This document shows, piece after piece, positions 47,901 through 50,670 of a DNA stretch of 64,000 nt; the first letter of the stretch is position 1, and the number at the start of each line of letters is the position of its first letter. Source of the DNA: Paracentrotus lividus (Eukaryota > Echinodermata > Echinoidea > Camarodonta > Echinidae). The DNA lies in NCBI GenBank assembly GCA_940671915.1, contig CALNVZ010003426.1, positions 30,734,938-30,798,937 of the forward strand, given 5' to 3'. Under the pieces are notes generated by a model that had not been told where the DNA came from, ran no database searches, and saw only the letters and a program-made list of their open reading frames with translations. Position numbers and translations under genes: made by a program.

Positions 47901-49224
47901 CAAAATGATAATTTTTTTTATAGCGATCCTCTTTATTAATGAGATATGAATATTCATAATCATGGTTACGGAGTGACGCCAAATGGACATGCATATTTGA
48001 GCAGAAAACATTTTGCTTAAACTCTGTGAAATTTAAATGGCTATCACAATTTTGAGTTATTGATTGGATTCTATATTATTCTAGGTATAATATGCTACCT
48101 TGCATAAAAAAATTGGTTGAATATTTTGTTAATTATGGCTTAAAACTTGAACCCTTGTACGGTTACGGAGTGACGGTTACGGAGTGACGTCTGGTTTCCC
48201 GGTCTTTTTCGTGAGGAGAAATGCATTATAAAGAAATATTAATACCAAAGTTTGTTGGAGTAGACCATAAAAATTACATTAAGCCAAAAAAATTGGCAAA
48301 AAGTGACGAGATATAAGAATTAGAGGCATTTAAAGCCCCATAGTCCCATACGTGCAAATTTGGGTTTGATCAATCATTCAGCGCAAGAATACTGAATCGC
48401 AAATTTTTTAAACTTAAATGATTGGTTGTATTGTAAAGAAGCCTTTGTGGTAATTTCAGATCCTAATTTGCATTTTTAAAGGCACAGCGGCACATTGAAA
48501 TTTCAGCTCCATGTCCTGTTTTGCTTGGAACTGCCCTGATAATAATTTCCTTTTCAGATTGACAATTTCTATGCATTTAGTTTTTGCAAACTTTGTTTAA
48601 TACTGCAATGGAAAACGATTAAGAATTGTCCGTTGGCCTTTGCCTTTGCCTATTAGTGTATGCTATACATTTGTACACATGTACATGTAAATGAAACATC
48701 AGATCTAGGCAGGGGCACTGGGGACGCGCGACACCCACCCCCCCCCCCCCCCAATAATTTGAAAACTACCTGTTGATTTTTGAAGAAAAAAAAAGCATTT
48801 GGAAGCAACCCTCTTTTCAGCACTGGCACACACACACACCCCCCCCCCCCACACACATAAGTATTTTCAAATCCTGTATGCACTACTGTTGTACATGTAT
48901 GTGACCCGCCGCCACAAAACAACCTACAAAAAATTGAAAAACAGAGTAAATTTTGAAAGAAGCAAGTTTTGCATAGGAAAGGAGTTTTCTTGCATGATAA
49001 GTTATATATTAGAATTCAGTGAACTACAAGTGTTTGGTCTCTTTGTAAAGCTTTGAATTTCCAGCTTCAGAAAACAAATAATACTCAAATATTAATTTTT
49101 TGCGACTTATTGGTGGTTTTGAGACATCTTTTATGGGAAATGGCCTATTGAGATACTCACAATTCCTGATATCAGAGATGAAGACGGCTAGGCCGCGCAT
49201 CCCATCTCCCTTTACAGCTGGCAT
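144..49224 (-). CDS. AP2A: AP-2 complex subunit alpha (alpha-adaptin), 22 of about 23 coding exons
   Basis: Large subunit of the heterotetrameric AP-2 clathrin adaptor, which acts at the plasma membrane in endocytosis. It binds PI(4,5)P2, dileucine cargo signals (with sigma-2) and, through its ear, accessory proteins. Exons (transcription order, all minus): 49224-49161, 47583-47515, 21143-21001, 20529-20336, 19625-19496, 18779-18678, 16026-15856, 15200-15112, 14589-14518, 13989-13893, 13398-13261, 12506-12324, 11669-11572, 10985-10856, 10168-10067, 9564-9394, 8811-8534, 7952-7780, 7050-6927, 1907-1791, 1114-1045, 278-144. They join without a frame break into 950 codons; mammalian alpha subunits have about 940-980 residues. 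Residues about 1-620 are the helical trunk, 620-740 the hinge, and 744 onward the ear. The PIP2-site basic run KKKY is at residues 54-57 and R20 matches the mammalian dileucine-site arginine. The start is supported by an in-frame TAG five codons upstream. The final exon is outside the window. Identification is from remembered family sequence, not a search. Confidence 0.97.
279..1044 (-). other. Intron 21
   Basis: 766 bp between exons 21 and 22. Holds a two-copy 71-bp tandem duplication (768-909) and an A-rich run near 920-952. No coding signal seen. Confidence 0.85.
768..909. repeat. Two-copy 71-bp tandem duplication
   Basis: The block containing TTGTTTATCAAATTTCAC starts at 781 and recurs at 852. 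The copies differ at a few positions, for example ATGGAAAG versus AAGGAAAG. Recent local duplication within intron 21. Confidence 0.85.
1045..1114 (-). CDS. AP2A: AP-2 alpha exon 21 (ear platform)
   Basis: 70 nt encoding residues 882-905, [17 protein letters not shown] onward, matching the QQEAQKIFKANHPMD region of mammalian alpha subunits. Acceptor CCATACAG, donor GTAAGA. Enters with two nucleotides carried from exon 20 and leaves in phase 0. Confidence 0.94.
1115..1790 (-). other. Intron 20
   Basis: 676 bp. Unique-looking AT-rich sequence with no repeat or coding signal I can defend. Open frames here are short and unsupported. Confidence 0.8.
1791..1907 (-). CDS. AP2A: AP-2 alpha exon 20 (ear platform, ligand pocket)
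   Basis: 117 nt encoding residues 843-881. Contains [12 protein letters not shown], in which F874 and W877 match the mammalian F837/W840 pair of the platform pocket that binds DPF/DPW-type motifs of endocytic accessory proteins. Acceptor CTCTGCAG, donor GTAAGT. Confidence 0.95.
4590..4900. repeat. Degenerate local repeat cluster
   Basis: CAATCA, GATTG and the string CTTTTAAAAGGACA (4700 and 4766) recur with irregular 60-90 bp spacing. TTGATTGCAAGTTTT-like strings also repeat (4812, 4885). Looks like an eroded local duplication series in intron 19. Confidence 0.4.
6079..6142. repeat. Compound poly-T / poly-G tract
   Basis: T-runs interrupted by a few bases lead directly into eleven or more Gs and then a G-rich purine stretch. 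One of several T-run to G-run junctions in the window. Confidence 0.85.
6927..7050 (-). CDS. AP2A: AP-2 alpha exon 19 (ear sandwich domain), after a U12-type intron
   Basis: 124 nt encoding residues 802-842, [16 protein letters not shown] onward, matching the VDGGAQVQQ beta-sandwich region. It begins with AG directly after the AC terminus of the minor-class intron. The AG completes a lysine codon begun by the last A of exon 18. Donor GTAAGT. Starting the exon at the next CTG (CACAG as acceptor) would put the joined frame out unless exon 18 ended in phase 0, and no GT allows that. Confidence 0.92.
7051..7779 (-). other. Intron 18, U12-type AT-AC (minor spliceosome) intron
   Basis: On the minus strand the intron starts ATATCCTTT (7779-7771). 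It ends GCAC at 7054-7051, preceded by the branch-site motif TCCTTGAC (7070-7063), whose branch A at 7064 is 13 nt from the 3' end. These are the canonical U12 consensus elements. The splice restores the reading frame between exons 18 and 19. The intron also carries a palindromic element at about 7084-7288. Confidence 0.9.
7084..7288 (+). repeat. Palindromic interspersed element, copy 1
   Basis: About 205 bp with inverted ends (CTGTTA, TTTTTGCG against CGCAAAAATT, TAACAG). The core has TTTTCGCGCCAAGTGGCC and ACAGGTTCTTGAATTTG. The same element occurs in reverse orientation at about 34599-34800. Confidence 0.65.
7780..7952 (-). CDS. AP2A: AP-2 alpha exon 18 (ear sandwich domain)
   Basis: 173 nt encoding residues 744-801: [15 protein letters not shown], then IGVKSEY and [12 protein letters not shown], which match the start of the alpha ear. 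Acceptor CATTTCAG. The frame stays open past the splice site (to a stop near 7748), and no usable GT donor follows. The only GT nearby (GTTAGA at 7790) gives a stop when joined to exon 19. Confidence 0.94.
7953..8533 (-). other. Intron 17
   Basis: 581 bp of AT-rich sequence with a short A-run near 8360-8371. No coding or recognisable repeat content. Confidence 0.8.
8534..8811 (-). CDS. AP2A: AP-2 alpha exon 17 (flexible hinge)
   Basis: 278 nt, residues 652-743. Low-complexity Ala/Pro/Ser/Gly-rich linker with [11 protein letters not shown] and [13 protein letters not shown], the hinge features shared by animal alpha-adaptins. The hinge carries clathrin and accessory contacts. GC-rich relative to the surrounding introns, as expected for Ala/Pro/Gly codons. 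Acceptor CTCCCACAG, donor GTAAGT. Confidence 0.94.
8812..9393 (-). other. Intron 16
   Basis: 582 bp, AT-rich, with ATATATATAT near 9080. Nothing else recognised. Confidence 0.8.
9394..9564 (-). CDS. AP2A: AP-2 alpha exon 16 (trunk end and start of hinge)
   Basis: 171 nt, residues 595-651: [20 protein letters not shown] followed by a lysine run and a charged Gly/Ser-rich linker. [12 protein letters not shown] is a strongly conserved trunk-to-hinge boundary in AP-2 alpha. Phase 0 at both ends. Confidence 0.96.
9565..10066 (-). other. Intron 15
   Basis: 502 bp, AT-rich, no repeat or coding signal recognised. Confidence 0.8.
10067..10168 (-). CDS. AP2A: AP-2 alpha exon 15
   Basis: 102 nt, residues 561-594: [20 protein letters not shown] then EYLQLSV, matching the helical trunk repeat before the hinge. 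Acceptor TTAAACAG, donor GTAAGA; phase 0 at both ends. Confidence 0.95.
10210..10540. repeat. Imperfect (CAT/CAC) trinucleotide tract
   Basis: About 330 bp of ATC, ACC and CAC triplets with interruptions. It produces long open frames of Thr/Ile or Met/Val on both strands that are artefacts of the repeat. It abuts the SINE at 10542 and may have grown from its tail. Confidence 0.9.
10542..10775 (-). mobile_element. tRNA-derived SINE, copy 1
   Basis: On the minus strand the head reads GTTGGCTCAGGGGATAGAGC (A-box) and GGTTGTGGGTTTGATCTC (diverged B-box). A body follows with GATAGAGCAACATTAATCTG and GCTCAGTGGCTGCC. Same family as 49720-49948 and 11718-11930, but more diverged. Confidence 0.8.
10856..10985 (-). 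CDS. AP2A: AP-2 alpha exon 14
   Basis: 130 nt, residues 517-560: [16 protein letters not shown], then [13 protein letters not shown], highly conserved trunk helices. Acceptor CATGACAG, donor GTGAGT. Completes a serine codon split with exon 13. Confidence 0.96.
10986..11571 (-). other. Intron 13 with TTAGACCAAGTG-type foldback
   Basis: 586 bp. Donor GTACAA is weaker than the others. About 11080-11475 is an irregular inverted array of TTAGACCAAGTG-like motifs. Confidence 0.8.
11080..11475. repeat. Foldback array of TTAGACCAAGTG-like motifs
   Basis: The left half carries TTGGTCTAAGTG and CACTTAGTCTAA forms. The right half carries the complements ATTAGACCAAGTG, TAGACCAAATT and TAGACCAGGTGG. About ten occurrences in 400 bp. 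Related words occur at about 19040-19195. Confidence 0.6.
11572..11669 (-). CDS. AP2A: AP-2 alpha exon 13
   Basis: 98 nt, residues 485-516: [20 protein letters not shown] then [12 protein letters not shown]. Acceptor GTGATAG; donor GTACAA is non-optimal, but joining here gives the expected SRSSPQVQF. Confidence 0.95.
11718..11930 (+). mobile_element. tRNA-derived SINE, copy 2 (5'-truncated)
   Basis: Starts inside the tRNA head at TGTGGGTTCGATCCC (B-box). It continues through AAGAAGGGGATGGAGCAACA, GCTGCTCAGCGGCTGCC and GGACAATAACATTTGTAGCC, and ends in a T-run (11916-11930). The A-box half is missing. Confidence 0.8.
12013..12122. repeat. Short hairpin (foldback) element
   Basis: Ends are inverted: AATATCATCGGCCTCAAGCC and AGAAGGGCCTTAC at left, against GGCCCTTCTGGCATGAGG and CCGACGATAT at right. 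A related single arm lies at about 15795-15830 (CAGCCCTTCGGCATGAGG). Confidence 0.75.
12324..12506 (-). CDS. AP2A: AP-2 alpha exon 12
   Basis: 183 nt, residues 424-484: [20 protein letters not shown] then [17 protein letters not shown] and [11 protein letters not shown]. Among the most conserved parts of the trunk. Phase 0 at both ends. Confidence 0.97.
12507..13260 (-). other. Intron 11
   Basis: 754 bp. About 12840-13240 resembles an old interspersed repeat (see separate entry); the rest is AT-rich with nothing recognised. Confidence 0.8.
12890..13240. repeat. Possible old interspersed repeat
   Basis: Contains GCACCATTTATCTGCCAAAA and AAAGGTGCCTGG, then AGATAGGTTTTGAGTTCAG and TAGAGAGTTCCAAAGAAG. 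I associate this string style with widespread repeats in invertebrates and fish (compare 35219-35300). It ends about 20 bp before exon 11's donor region. Family not identified. Confidence 0.35.
13261..13398 (-). CDS. AP2A: AP-2 alpha exon 11
   Basis: 138 nt, residues 378-423: [20 protein letters not shown] then [18 protein letters not shown]. This near-invariant segment of AP-2 alpha first identified the gene. Acceptor CTTCACAG, donor GTAAGA. Confidence 0.97.
13399..13892 (-). other. Intron 10
   Basis: 494 bp. ATATATATAT near 13509 and a short inverted word pair, GGAAATAATTGTTAGACC and GGTCTAACAATTATTGCC (13525-13582). Nothing else. Confidence 0.75.
13893..13989 (-). CDS. AP2A: AP-2 alpha exon 10
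   Basis: 97 nt, residues 345-377: [20 protein letters not shown] then VVTALK. Shares a split arginine codon with exon 9. Confidence 0.96.
13990..14517 (-). other. Intron 9
   Basis: 528 bp with a 28-bp tandem repeat (14036-14132) and a TTTATTTATTTATT tract at 14204-14230 that could be the tail of an old retroelement in minus orientation. The latter is a guess. Confidence 0.7.
14036..14132. repeat. 28-bp tandem repeat, about 3.5 units
   Basis: Units begin GGAATATGGGACGATGTT (14037), GGAATATGGGACAACGTT (14064) and GGATGATGGGACATGTTG (14092), with a partial unit at 14118. Confidence 0.8.
14518..14589 (-). CDS. AP2A: AP-2 alpha exon 9
   Basis: 72 nt, residues 321-344: [20 protein letters not shown] then ETNL and part of R. 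Both junctions fall after the second codon base. Acceptor ATTGTAG, donor GTGAGT. Confidence 0.96.
14590..15111 (-). other. Intron 8 with (GA)n
   Basis: 522 bp. A long (TC)n tract at about 15007-15076, (GA)n on the coding strand, begins about 35 nt after the exon 8 donor. A pyrimidine-rich stretch lies around 14910-15010. Confidence 0.85.
15007..15076. repeat. (TC)n microsatellite
   Basis: Nearly pure CT dinucleotides for about 60 bp, downstream of the exon 8 donor in transcription. Confidence 0.95.
15112..15200 (-). CDS. AP2A: AP-2 alpha exon 8
   Basis: 89 nt, residues 292-320: [20 protein letters not shown] then [27 protein letters not shown] is the typical conserved block. Donor GTAAGT; splits a serine codon with exon 9. 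Confidence 0.97.
15201..15855 (-). other. Intron 7
   Basis: 655 bp with a (TA)n tract at 15770-15786 next to a single arm of the 12013-12122 hairpin family (about 15795-15830). Otherwise unremarkable AT-rich sequence. Confidence 0.8.
15856..16026 (-). CDS. AP2A: AP-2 alpha exon 7
   Basis: 171 nt, residues 235-291: [20 protein letters not shown] then [13 protein letters not shown] and [25 protein letters not shown] is diagnostic. Acceptor CTCCCGTAG, donor GTATAG. The first 33 nt, the acceptor and adjoining intron are duplicated at 16169-16350. Confidence 0.97.
16169..16350 (-). repeat. Partial duplication of exon 7 5' edge with decoy acceptor
   Basis: Copies 15992-16168 at an offset of exactly 177 bp. 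It includes the splice acceptor CCGTAG and 33 exon bases ([11 protein letters not shown]). If used as an exon start at 16203, the frame reads [13 protein letters not shown] and then a stop. Both copies end near TTTCAATCAAGG. Confidence 0.9.
16416..18224. mobile_element. Inverted-repeat DNA element, host of a nested insertion
   Basis: Left end TATATATGGCCACATGTCAT and GAGTTGGG, then GCGTTACAT. The right end is the complement: ATGTAACGCCTCCACCC, CCCCAACTTGTGACA, CATGGCCATATATAT. Diverged TIRs of about 50 bp. Without the nested element it is about 1.05 kb with no transposase frame. Boundaries are approximate; superfamily unknown. Confidence 0.65.
17190..17951. mobile_element. TTAA-flanked MITE, piggyBac-type
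   Basis: TTAA at each end (17190-17193, 17948-17951). TIRs are CCCTAAAAAGACTGGG at left and CCCAGTCTTTTTAGGG at right. Just inside lie G-run / CTCATTCAG / C-run palindromes in mirror order (17205-17232, 17882-17910). 762 bp with no transposase. TTAA target choice and CCC...GGG ends are the piggyBac signature. Confidence 0.85.
18403..18485. repeat. Hairpin element of the AAGTTCTTGGACAA family, diverged copy
   Basis: Contains CCATTTCTCGAAACCATCAT, AAGTATAAGTTCTTAGACAA and CACGAAACAGGCACCTGG. Related to 47358-47489 and 36614-36746 but lacks a full right arm. Confidence 0.6.
18678..18779 (-). CDS. AP2A: AP-2 alpha exon 6
   Basis: 102 nt, residues 201-234: [20 protein letters not shown] then SIAGSRLSR. 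Matches GVVTAAVSLI of other animals. Phase 0 at both ends; donor GTAAAG. Confidence 0.95.
18780..19495 (-). other. Intron 5
   Basis: 716 bp with an ATT/AATA-rich tract near 18810-18840, TAGACC-type words at 19040-19195, and an interspersed element at about 19281-19425. Confidence 0.75.
19281..19425. repeat. Interspersed element shared with 42311-42470
   Basis: AAGCCAATATTTTCTCGC, AAATTCGTGAGTGGATAAT, then TGTGAAGATGGAC parallel AAGCCAATACTTTTGC, AAATTCGTGAGCGGATAATT and TGCGAAGATGGAAC at 42311-42470. Same orientation, about 145-160 bp. Confidence 0.65.
19496..19625 (-). CDS. AP2A: AP-2 alpha exon 5
   Basis: 130 nt, residues 157-200: [20 protein letters not shown] then [15 protein letters not shown]. 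KQSAxLCLLRLY and HLLNDQHxG are trunk signatures. Acceptor CCTTGTAG, donor GTAAGA. Confidence 0.96.
19626..20335 (-). other. Intron 4
   Basis: 710 bp with a TCATCATT tract near 19820-19850, a C-rich run at 19866-19885 and CCTAACCCTAA-like words at 20058-20130. No coding signal. Confidence 0.75.
20336..20529 (-). CDS. AP2A: AP-2 alpha exon 4
   Basis: 194 nt, residues 93-156: [20 protein letters not shown] then [20 protein letters not shown]. Begins at the glycine after TEKQI of exon 3. Donor GTAAGT; splits an alanine codon with exon 5. Confidence 0.97.
20530..21000 (-). other. Intron 3 with exon 3 edge duplication
   Basis: 471 bp. Contains a partial duplicate of the exon 3 3' edge and its donor at about 20748-20850. 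An A-run lies near 20661-20673. Confidence 0.85.
20748..20850 (-). repeat. Partial duplication of exon 3 3' edge with decoy donor
   Basis: 20804-20848 repeats 20981-21025 at an offset of 177 bp: NKYTEKQ coding bases plus downstream intron including CAGTCAATGTGAATA. The decoy donor is GTAAATATT, weaker than the real GTAAGTATT. Looser similarity extends to about 20748. Confidence 0.88.
21001..21143 (-). CDS. AP2A: AP-2 alpha exon 3 (PIP2-binding region)
   Basis: 143 nt, residues 45-92: [20 protein letters not shown] then [20 protein letters not shown] and YTEKQI. KKKY (54-57) corresponds to the mammalian alpha lysine/tyrosine cluster contacting PI(4,5)P2. Acceptor ATTTGCAG lies at the end of the 26.4-kb intron 2. 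Confidence 0.97.
21288..21356. repeat. (TC)n microsatellite
   Basis: Interrupted CT dinucleotide tract about 150 bp upstream of the exon 3 acceptor; read on the coding strand it is (GA)n. Confidence 0.9.
22787..22832 (-). repeat. Shared segment with 34487-34534
   Basis: The minus strand reads TACCCGCAGCGAGTTGGAGG then TGATAATAAGTTTGGCTGTC. The plus strand at 34487-34534 reads TACCCGCGGCGGGTTGGAGG and the same continuation. Probable dispersed repeat or copied fragment. Confidence 0.7.
22880..23480. other. CpG-rich island with 93-bp tandem duplication
   Basis: Much richer in CG dinucleotides than its surroundings (CGCGCGGCGCGCC-type words near 22910). CTATACCGCGGTGTGCATGC starts at 22970 and again at 23063, and GCGCTAGCTAGATCACGG / GCGCTAGCTAAATCACGG follow. 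The second copy has an extra 26 bp or so. Could be an internal promoter or a repeat end; no transcript evidence. Confidence 0.6.
24099..24499. mobile_element. Long-TIR element, AAGCCCG ends
   Basis: Left end AAGCCCGCCTCACACGTGCG then ATTTTGCTGCGATGCGATTT. The right end complements it: AATCGAATCGCAGCACTAAA, TCGCAGTGTGAGACGGGCTT. About 401 bp with no coding capacity; superfamily uncertain. Confidence 0.8.
25765..25985. repeat. Element bounded by TGTCCGGACA-like palindromes, copy 1
   Basis: GGGTGCGGTGTCCAGACA near 25783 and GATGTCCGGATATCC near 25960 bound about 200 bp of AT-rich sequence. The layout parallels 62690-62905. Confidence 0.45.
26249..26373. repeat. Tandem repeat, about 35 bp, four units
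   Basis: GGTCTTAACTAAGGCCCAAC and GAGGGACCAAT-like units recur at about 26249, 26279, 26309 and 26338 with small indels. It creates a short repetitive open frame that is not a gene. Confidence 0.85.
27449..27630. repeat. Palindromic element with TATTC...GAATA ends
   Basis: Left ATGGCGGTATTCTCGA and right TTTCGTGAATACGGCCA are inverted. Inside are mirrored ACTAAAGTTAGTAGG and CTAACTTTAGTAGGG words. Similar in design to 40149-40382. Confidence 0.6.
28620..29000. repeat. TCATCA-rich low-complexity stretch
   Basis: Irregular TCATCATC and CACCATCATC runs over about 380 bp, with C/G homopolymers just left (28379-28393, 28479-28490). No coding meaning. Confidence 0.7.
29279..29799. mobile_element. 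Long-arm MITE, TTAAAGGGGAA ends
   Basis: Left TTAAAGGGGAATCACCCTGG, then TTTGGTCTTA. Right TAAGACCAATAAATTCCAGG, GTGAACTTCCCCTTTAA. Arms of about 160 bp include GACGTCACGTGCGAGCAG against CTGCTCGCATGTGACGTA. 521 bp. The target could be TA or TTAA, because both are consistent with the ends. Confidence 0.85.
31734..31978 (+). pseudogene. Doubtful exon-like stretch: one TM segment, claudin-like context, in-frame TAG
   Basis: From ATG 31734 the frame reads [20 protein letters not shown], then a hydrophobic segment (about residues 23-41, [18 protein letters not shown]). W45 follows, then GLFE at 60-63, a TAG at 31923, and [18 protein letters not shown] up to a splice-donor-like CAG|GTAGGG at 31979. 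One membrane helix, then W, then GLF, then C loosely resembles a claudin/PMP22-type first exon. The TAG lies close to where a cysteine is expected. A 178-codon frame overlaps in another phase. Could be a decayed exon, or chance. Confidence 0.2.
32128..32156. repeat. Compound poly-T / poly-G tract
   Basis: Nine Ts followed by about seventeen Gs. Confidence 0.9.
32708..32784. repeat. GGTTGCCCG motif cluster with hairpin
   Basis: GGTTGCCCTGTCGGGCAACC (32708-32727) is a hairpin. Two direct copies of GGTTGCCCGA follow at about 32752 and 32773. Confidence 0.8.
33740..33800. repeat. Poly-T tract
   Basis: Two T-runs, the longer about 28 bp (33759-33786), separated by a few bases. Confidence 0.9.
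34367..34503. repeat. Imperfect foldback, CGGCGGGATGA arms
   Basis: Left CGGGTAGCAGCGGCGGGATG is the inverted, gapped counterpart of GTCATCCCGCCGCGAAG and TTCTACCCG at right. It is followed directly by the segment shared with 22787-22832. Confidence 0.6.
34599..34800 (-). repeat. Palindromic interspersed element, copy 2
   Basis: Reverse-complement counterpart of 7084-7288: GGTTTTAATTCGCGCCTGCC and ATCTTTGCGTGAAATCCGCG on the minus strand align with TTTAATTCGCGACTGCC and ATCTTCGCACAAAATCCGC there. AACGAGTGGCCTCAAAACAC and CACAGGTTCTTAAATTC align as well. Confidence 0.65.
35219..35300. repeat. AAT microsatellite with TATAGCGCC element end
   Basis: (ATA)n at 35218-35240 followed by CATTTATATAGCGCCTTTTC and AAAAGCGCTCTGATAGCC, a string style common in marine animal interspersed repeats. 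Family not assigned. Confidence 0.45.
35570..35593. repeat. Compound poly-T / poly-G tract
   Basis: About fourteen Ts followed by nine or more Gs. Confidence 0.9.
36614..36746. mobile_element. Hairpin element, AAGTTCTTGGACAA family
   Basis: Left GTGCCCGTTTCTTGAAACCG and right GAGTTTCGAGAAACGGGCCC are inverted. The core has CAGTTCTTGGACAACCCAT and ACACACGTTTCAATG. About 133 bp; same family as 47358-47489. Confidence 0.8.
40149..40382. mobile_element. Near-perfect foldback element, GGCCCGTATTCTGATAGCC ends
   Basis: Left GGCCCGTATTCTGATAGCCT and GGTTTAACTTAAACCTAGG mirror right CCTAGGGTTAAGTTAAACC, AGGCTATCAGAATACGGGCC. 234 bp, arms about 100 bp. No coding capacity. Confidence 0.85.
42311..42470. 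repeat. Interspersed element shared with 19281-19425
   Basis: See 19281-19425: AAATTCGTGAGCGGATAATT and TTTTGTTTTGCGAAGATGG align with that copy. A TACATGTA interruption sits inside. Confidence 0.6.
47358..47489. mobile_element. Hairpin element, AAGTTCTTGGACAA family, best copy
   Basis: Left GGGGCCGTACCACGAAGCCG, TCATAAGTCTAAGTTCTTGG. Right CCAAGAACTTAGACTTATGA, CGGTTTCGTGGTACATCCCC. About 132 bp with 45-bp arms and a central ACACGTTTCAATGGG. Ends only about 25 bp from the exon 2 donor. Confidence 0.85.
47515..47583 (-). CDS. AP2A: AP-2 alpha exon 2
   Basis: 69 nt, residues 22-44: [20 protein letters not shown] and KFK, the invariant N-terminal helix of alpha-adaptins. Acceptor TCTTTACAG, donor GTGAGT. 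Flanked by the 26.4-kb intron. Confidence 0.96.
47584..49160 (-). other. Intron 1
   Basis: 1,577 bp. Carries the GGGCAGTTCCAAG element (47772-48536) and C-runs with CACACA (48733-48750, 48827-48856). Confidence 0.85.
47772..48536. mobile_element. TIR element with internal GTTACGGAGTGAC repeats
   Basis: TIRs GGGCAGTTCCAAG (left) and CTTGGAACTGCCC (right), flanked by TGAT on both sides (47768-47771, 48537-48540). GGTAACGGAGTGAC occurs at 47784 and GGTTACGGAGTGACG at about 47963, 48160 and 48175. 765 bp, no transposase. Superfamily unknown. Confidence 0.75.
49161..49224 (-). CDS. AP2A: AP-2 alpha exon 1, start codon
   Basis: 64 nt: [20 protein letters not shown] and N, plus one base of a cysteine codon. 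Mammalian proteins have an extra Ser after V4. R20 matches the arginine of the dileucine-cargo site. In-frame TAG at 49239-49237 rules out an upstream extension on this exon. Donor GTGAGT. Confidence 0.96.
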
Positions 49225-49311
49225 GGTTATGTCCTCCTAAATCTTTGTTCAGGAACAATTCTTCCACTTGACCCAATTCAAAGGTGGATACTCTTCTTCT
49301 GTGCAACAATC
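49225..49311 (-). other. AP2A: AP-2 alpha 5' UTR segment with upstream splice acceptor
   Basis: A plausible acceptor, CATATATTTGCAG, ends at 49312. This would make the 5' UTR on this exon 87 nt and imply at least one upstream noncoding exon to the right. The pyrimidine tract is modest, so transcription could also start nearby. Confidence 0.45.
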
Positions 49312-49719
49312 CTGCAAATATATGAGAGGAACATTATTTAATTATGAGTACTTTTTTCTTCTCAAAAAAATTATAAAAATGTTGATATTGGAATGCATGG
49401 CATACAGTTCTACTCTGCACACCTGCAATTATGTCTGATGTTTACAGCAAATACAAGGAACAACCACATCCCTTTTCAATCTCTTTGAAAAGCTATTAAA
49501 AAAAAAGAGATACAATGTATAAAATGGGGGGGGGGTGGGAGCTGTCTGTCATGTAAAAAGCAAAAAAGAGAAAATATTTGTCATGGAATTACCCTTCCTC
49601 ATTAACCAACTCAACATCCACCTGCTCCTACATGCACAATGTCAAAATATCAGATTGTGTTTTCTCCATAGAGAGGACGTAAGTGTACCCAGGTAAACTT
49701 TAGTAAAATTATGCTCCAA

Positions 49720-49948
49720 ATTCTTTATTGTCCGAATCGGATATTCTTTTTGCCCTTTTCCCATGGGCTTGGCCCGCCGCTGAGCAGCGCCAGATGGACG
49801 TTGCTCTATCCCCCTCTTGTTGAACGCCAAACAGGGAAGCAACAACTACCATTTTTTAACCTCTTTGGTATGACGCGGCCGGGGATCGAACCCACAACCT
49901 CCCGATTATTAGGCGGACGCTCTATCCACTGAGCCAACACATCGGGGT
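49720..49948 (-). mobile_element. tRNA-derived SINE, copy 3 (best preserved)
   Basis: Minus strand: GTTGGCTCAGTGGATAGAGC (A-box) and GTGGGTTCGATCCCCGGCCG (B-box). Then the body: AGGGGGATAGAGCAACGTCC, GGCGCTGCTCAGCGGCGGGC and CCATGGGAAAAGGGC. Head plus body is about 230 bp. The head looks like a tRNA, but the 3' acceptor end is replaced by the SINE body. Confidence 0.88.
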
Positions 49949-50040
49949 ATATACATGTACAGGAGTAAGGTAATCCTGTATATTTTCTAAAGTCTCACAT
50001 TTGTCTTCCATCTTTATACATCAAATTTAGGAAAACCTTC

Positions 50041-50140
50041 GCATTTGTGGCTGTTCATAAACATCACTATACCTCACATGACAGAATCAACATCATTCCT
50101 CCACCTTTGCATTTGTGGCTGTTCATAAACATCACTATAC
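50041..50140. repeat. 68-bp tandem duplication, second copy interrupted
   Basis: GCATTTGTGGCTGTTCATAA starts at 50041 and 50109. The first copy continues through CACTATACCTCACATGAC to TTCCTCCAC. The second is cut after CACTATAC and resumes at 50671, giving an internal empty-site comparison for the inserted element. Confidence 0.88.
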
Positions 50141-50670
50141 ATTGTAGTTATGTTCACACGGGACCATCGGGGTTTTAGTCCTCAAGAACAGTATCCTTAA
50201 GAATTTAAACACCGACGGCTTGTTCCCGAGTTACGTTCACACGGGGTGCTTGTCCTCGAGAACAGTGTCCTCGAGGACAAGCGAGCGGCTCGATGACCGA
50301 AAGTACAAGTTGTAGGTAGCGCGCGCAATTCATTTCCCCCTACGCCGCTCCAGTGGGGCCGGAAGTTTAACCTATGCAAGGGGTCACTCTTGTCCTCGAG
50401 AAAACTAACTCTAAGCTGAAATCCCGTCCACACGGTCAAACGCGCGATCGGGGACCACCCACTGCTTGGAGTTAACTTGGAGTTAAGAGTCTTAACCCTA
50501 AGATCTGTCGAGAACATAAACACCAAGTTGTCCTCGAGAACATAAACACCAAGATCGTTCACACGGGCCTTAACTCTATTAAAGTTAACTCCAAGTTATC
50601 CTTAAGGACTATGTTCTTAAGGATAACTTGGAGTTAACTTGGAGTTAAGGCCTACCGTGTGAACGCTACT
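50141..50670. mobile_element. 530-bp non-autonomous element inserted with TATAC duplication
   Basis: Inverted ends GTTATGTTCACACGG (left) and CCGTGTGAACGCTAC (right). Flanking TATAC at 50136-50140 and 50671-50675 is absent as a duplicate in the uninterrupted copy. GTTCACACGG recurs inside near 50224 and 50555. The interior is crowded with palindromes built on TCCTCGAGAAC, TCCTTAAGGAC and GAGTTAACTTGGAGTTAA. Confidence 0.85.

Noticed and set aside
49850..49948. Possible functional tRNA gene
   Set aside because: A and B boxes are present, but the acceptor stem and 3' half are replaced by a shared SINE body.
50197..50562. Minus-strand 121-codon frame
   Set aside because: Lies wholly within the palindromic 530-bp element, with Arg/Ser-rich shadow composition.
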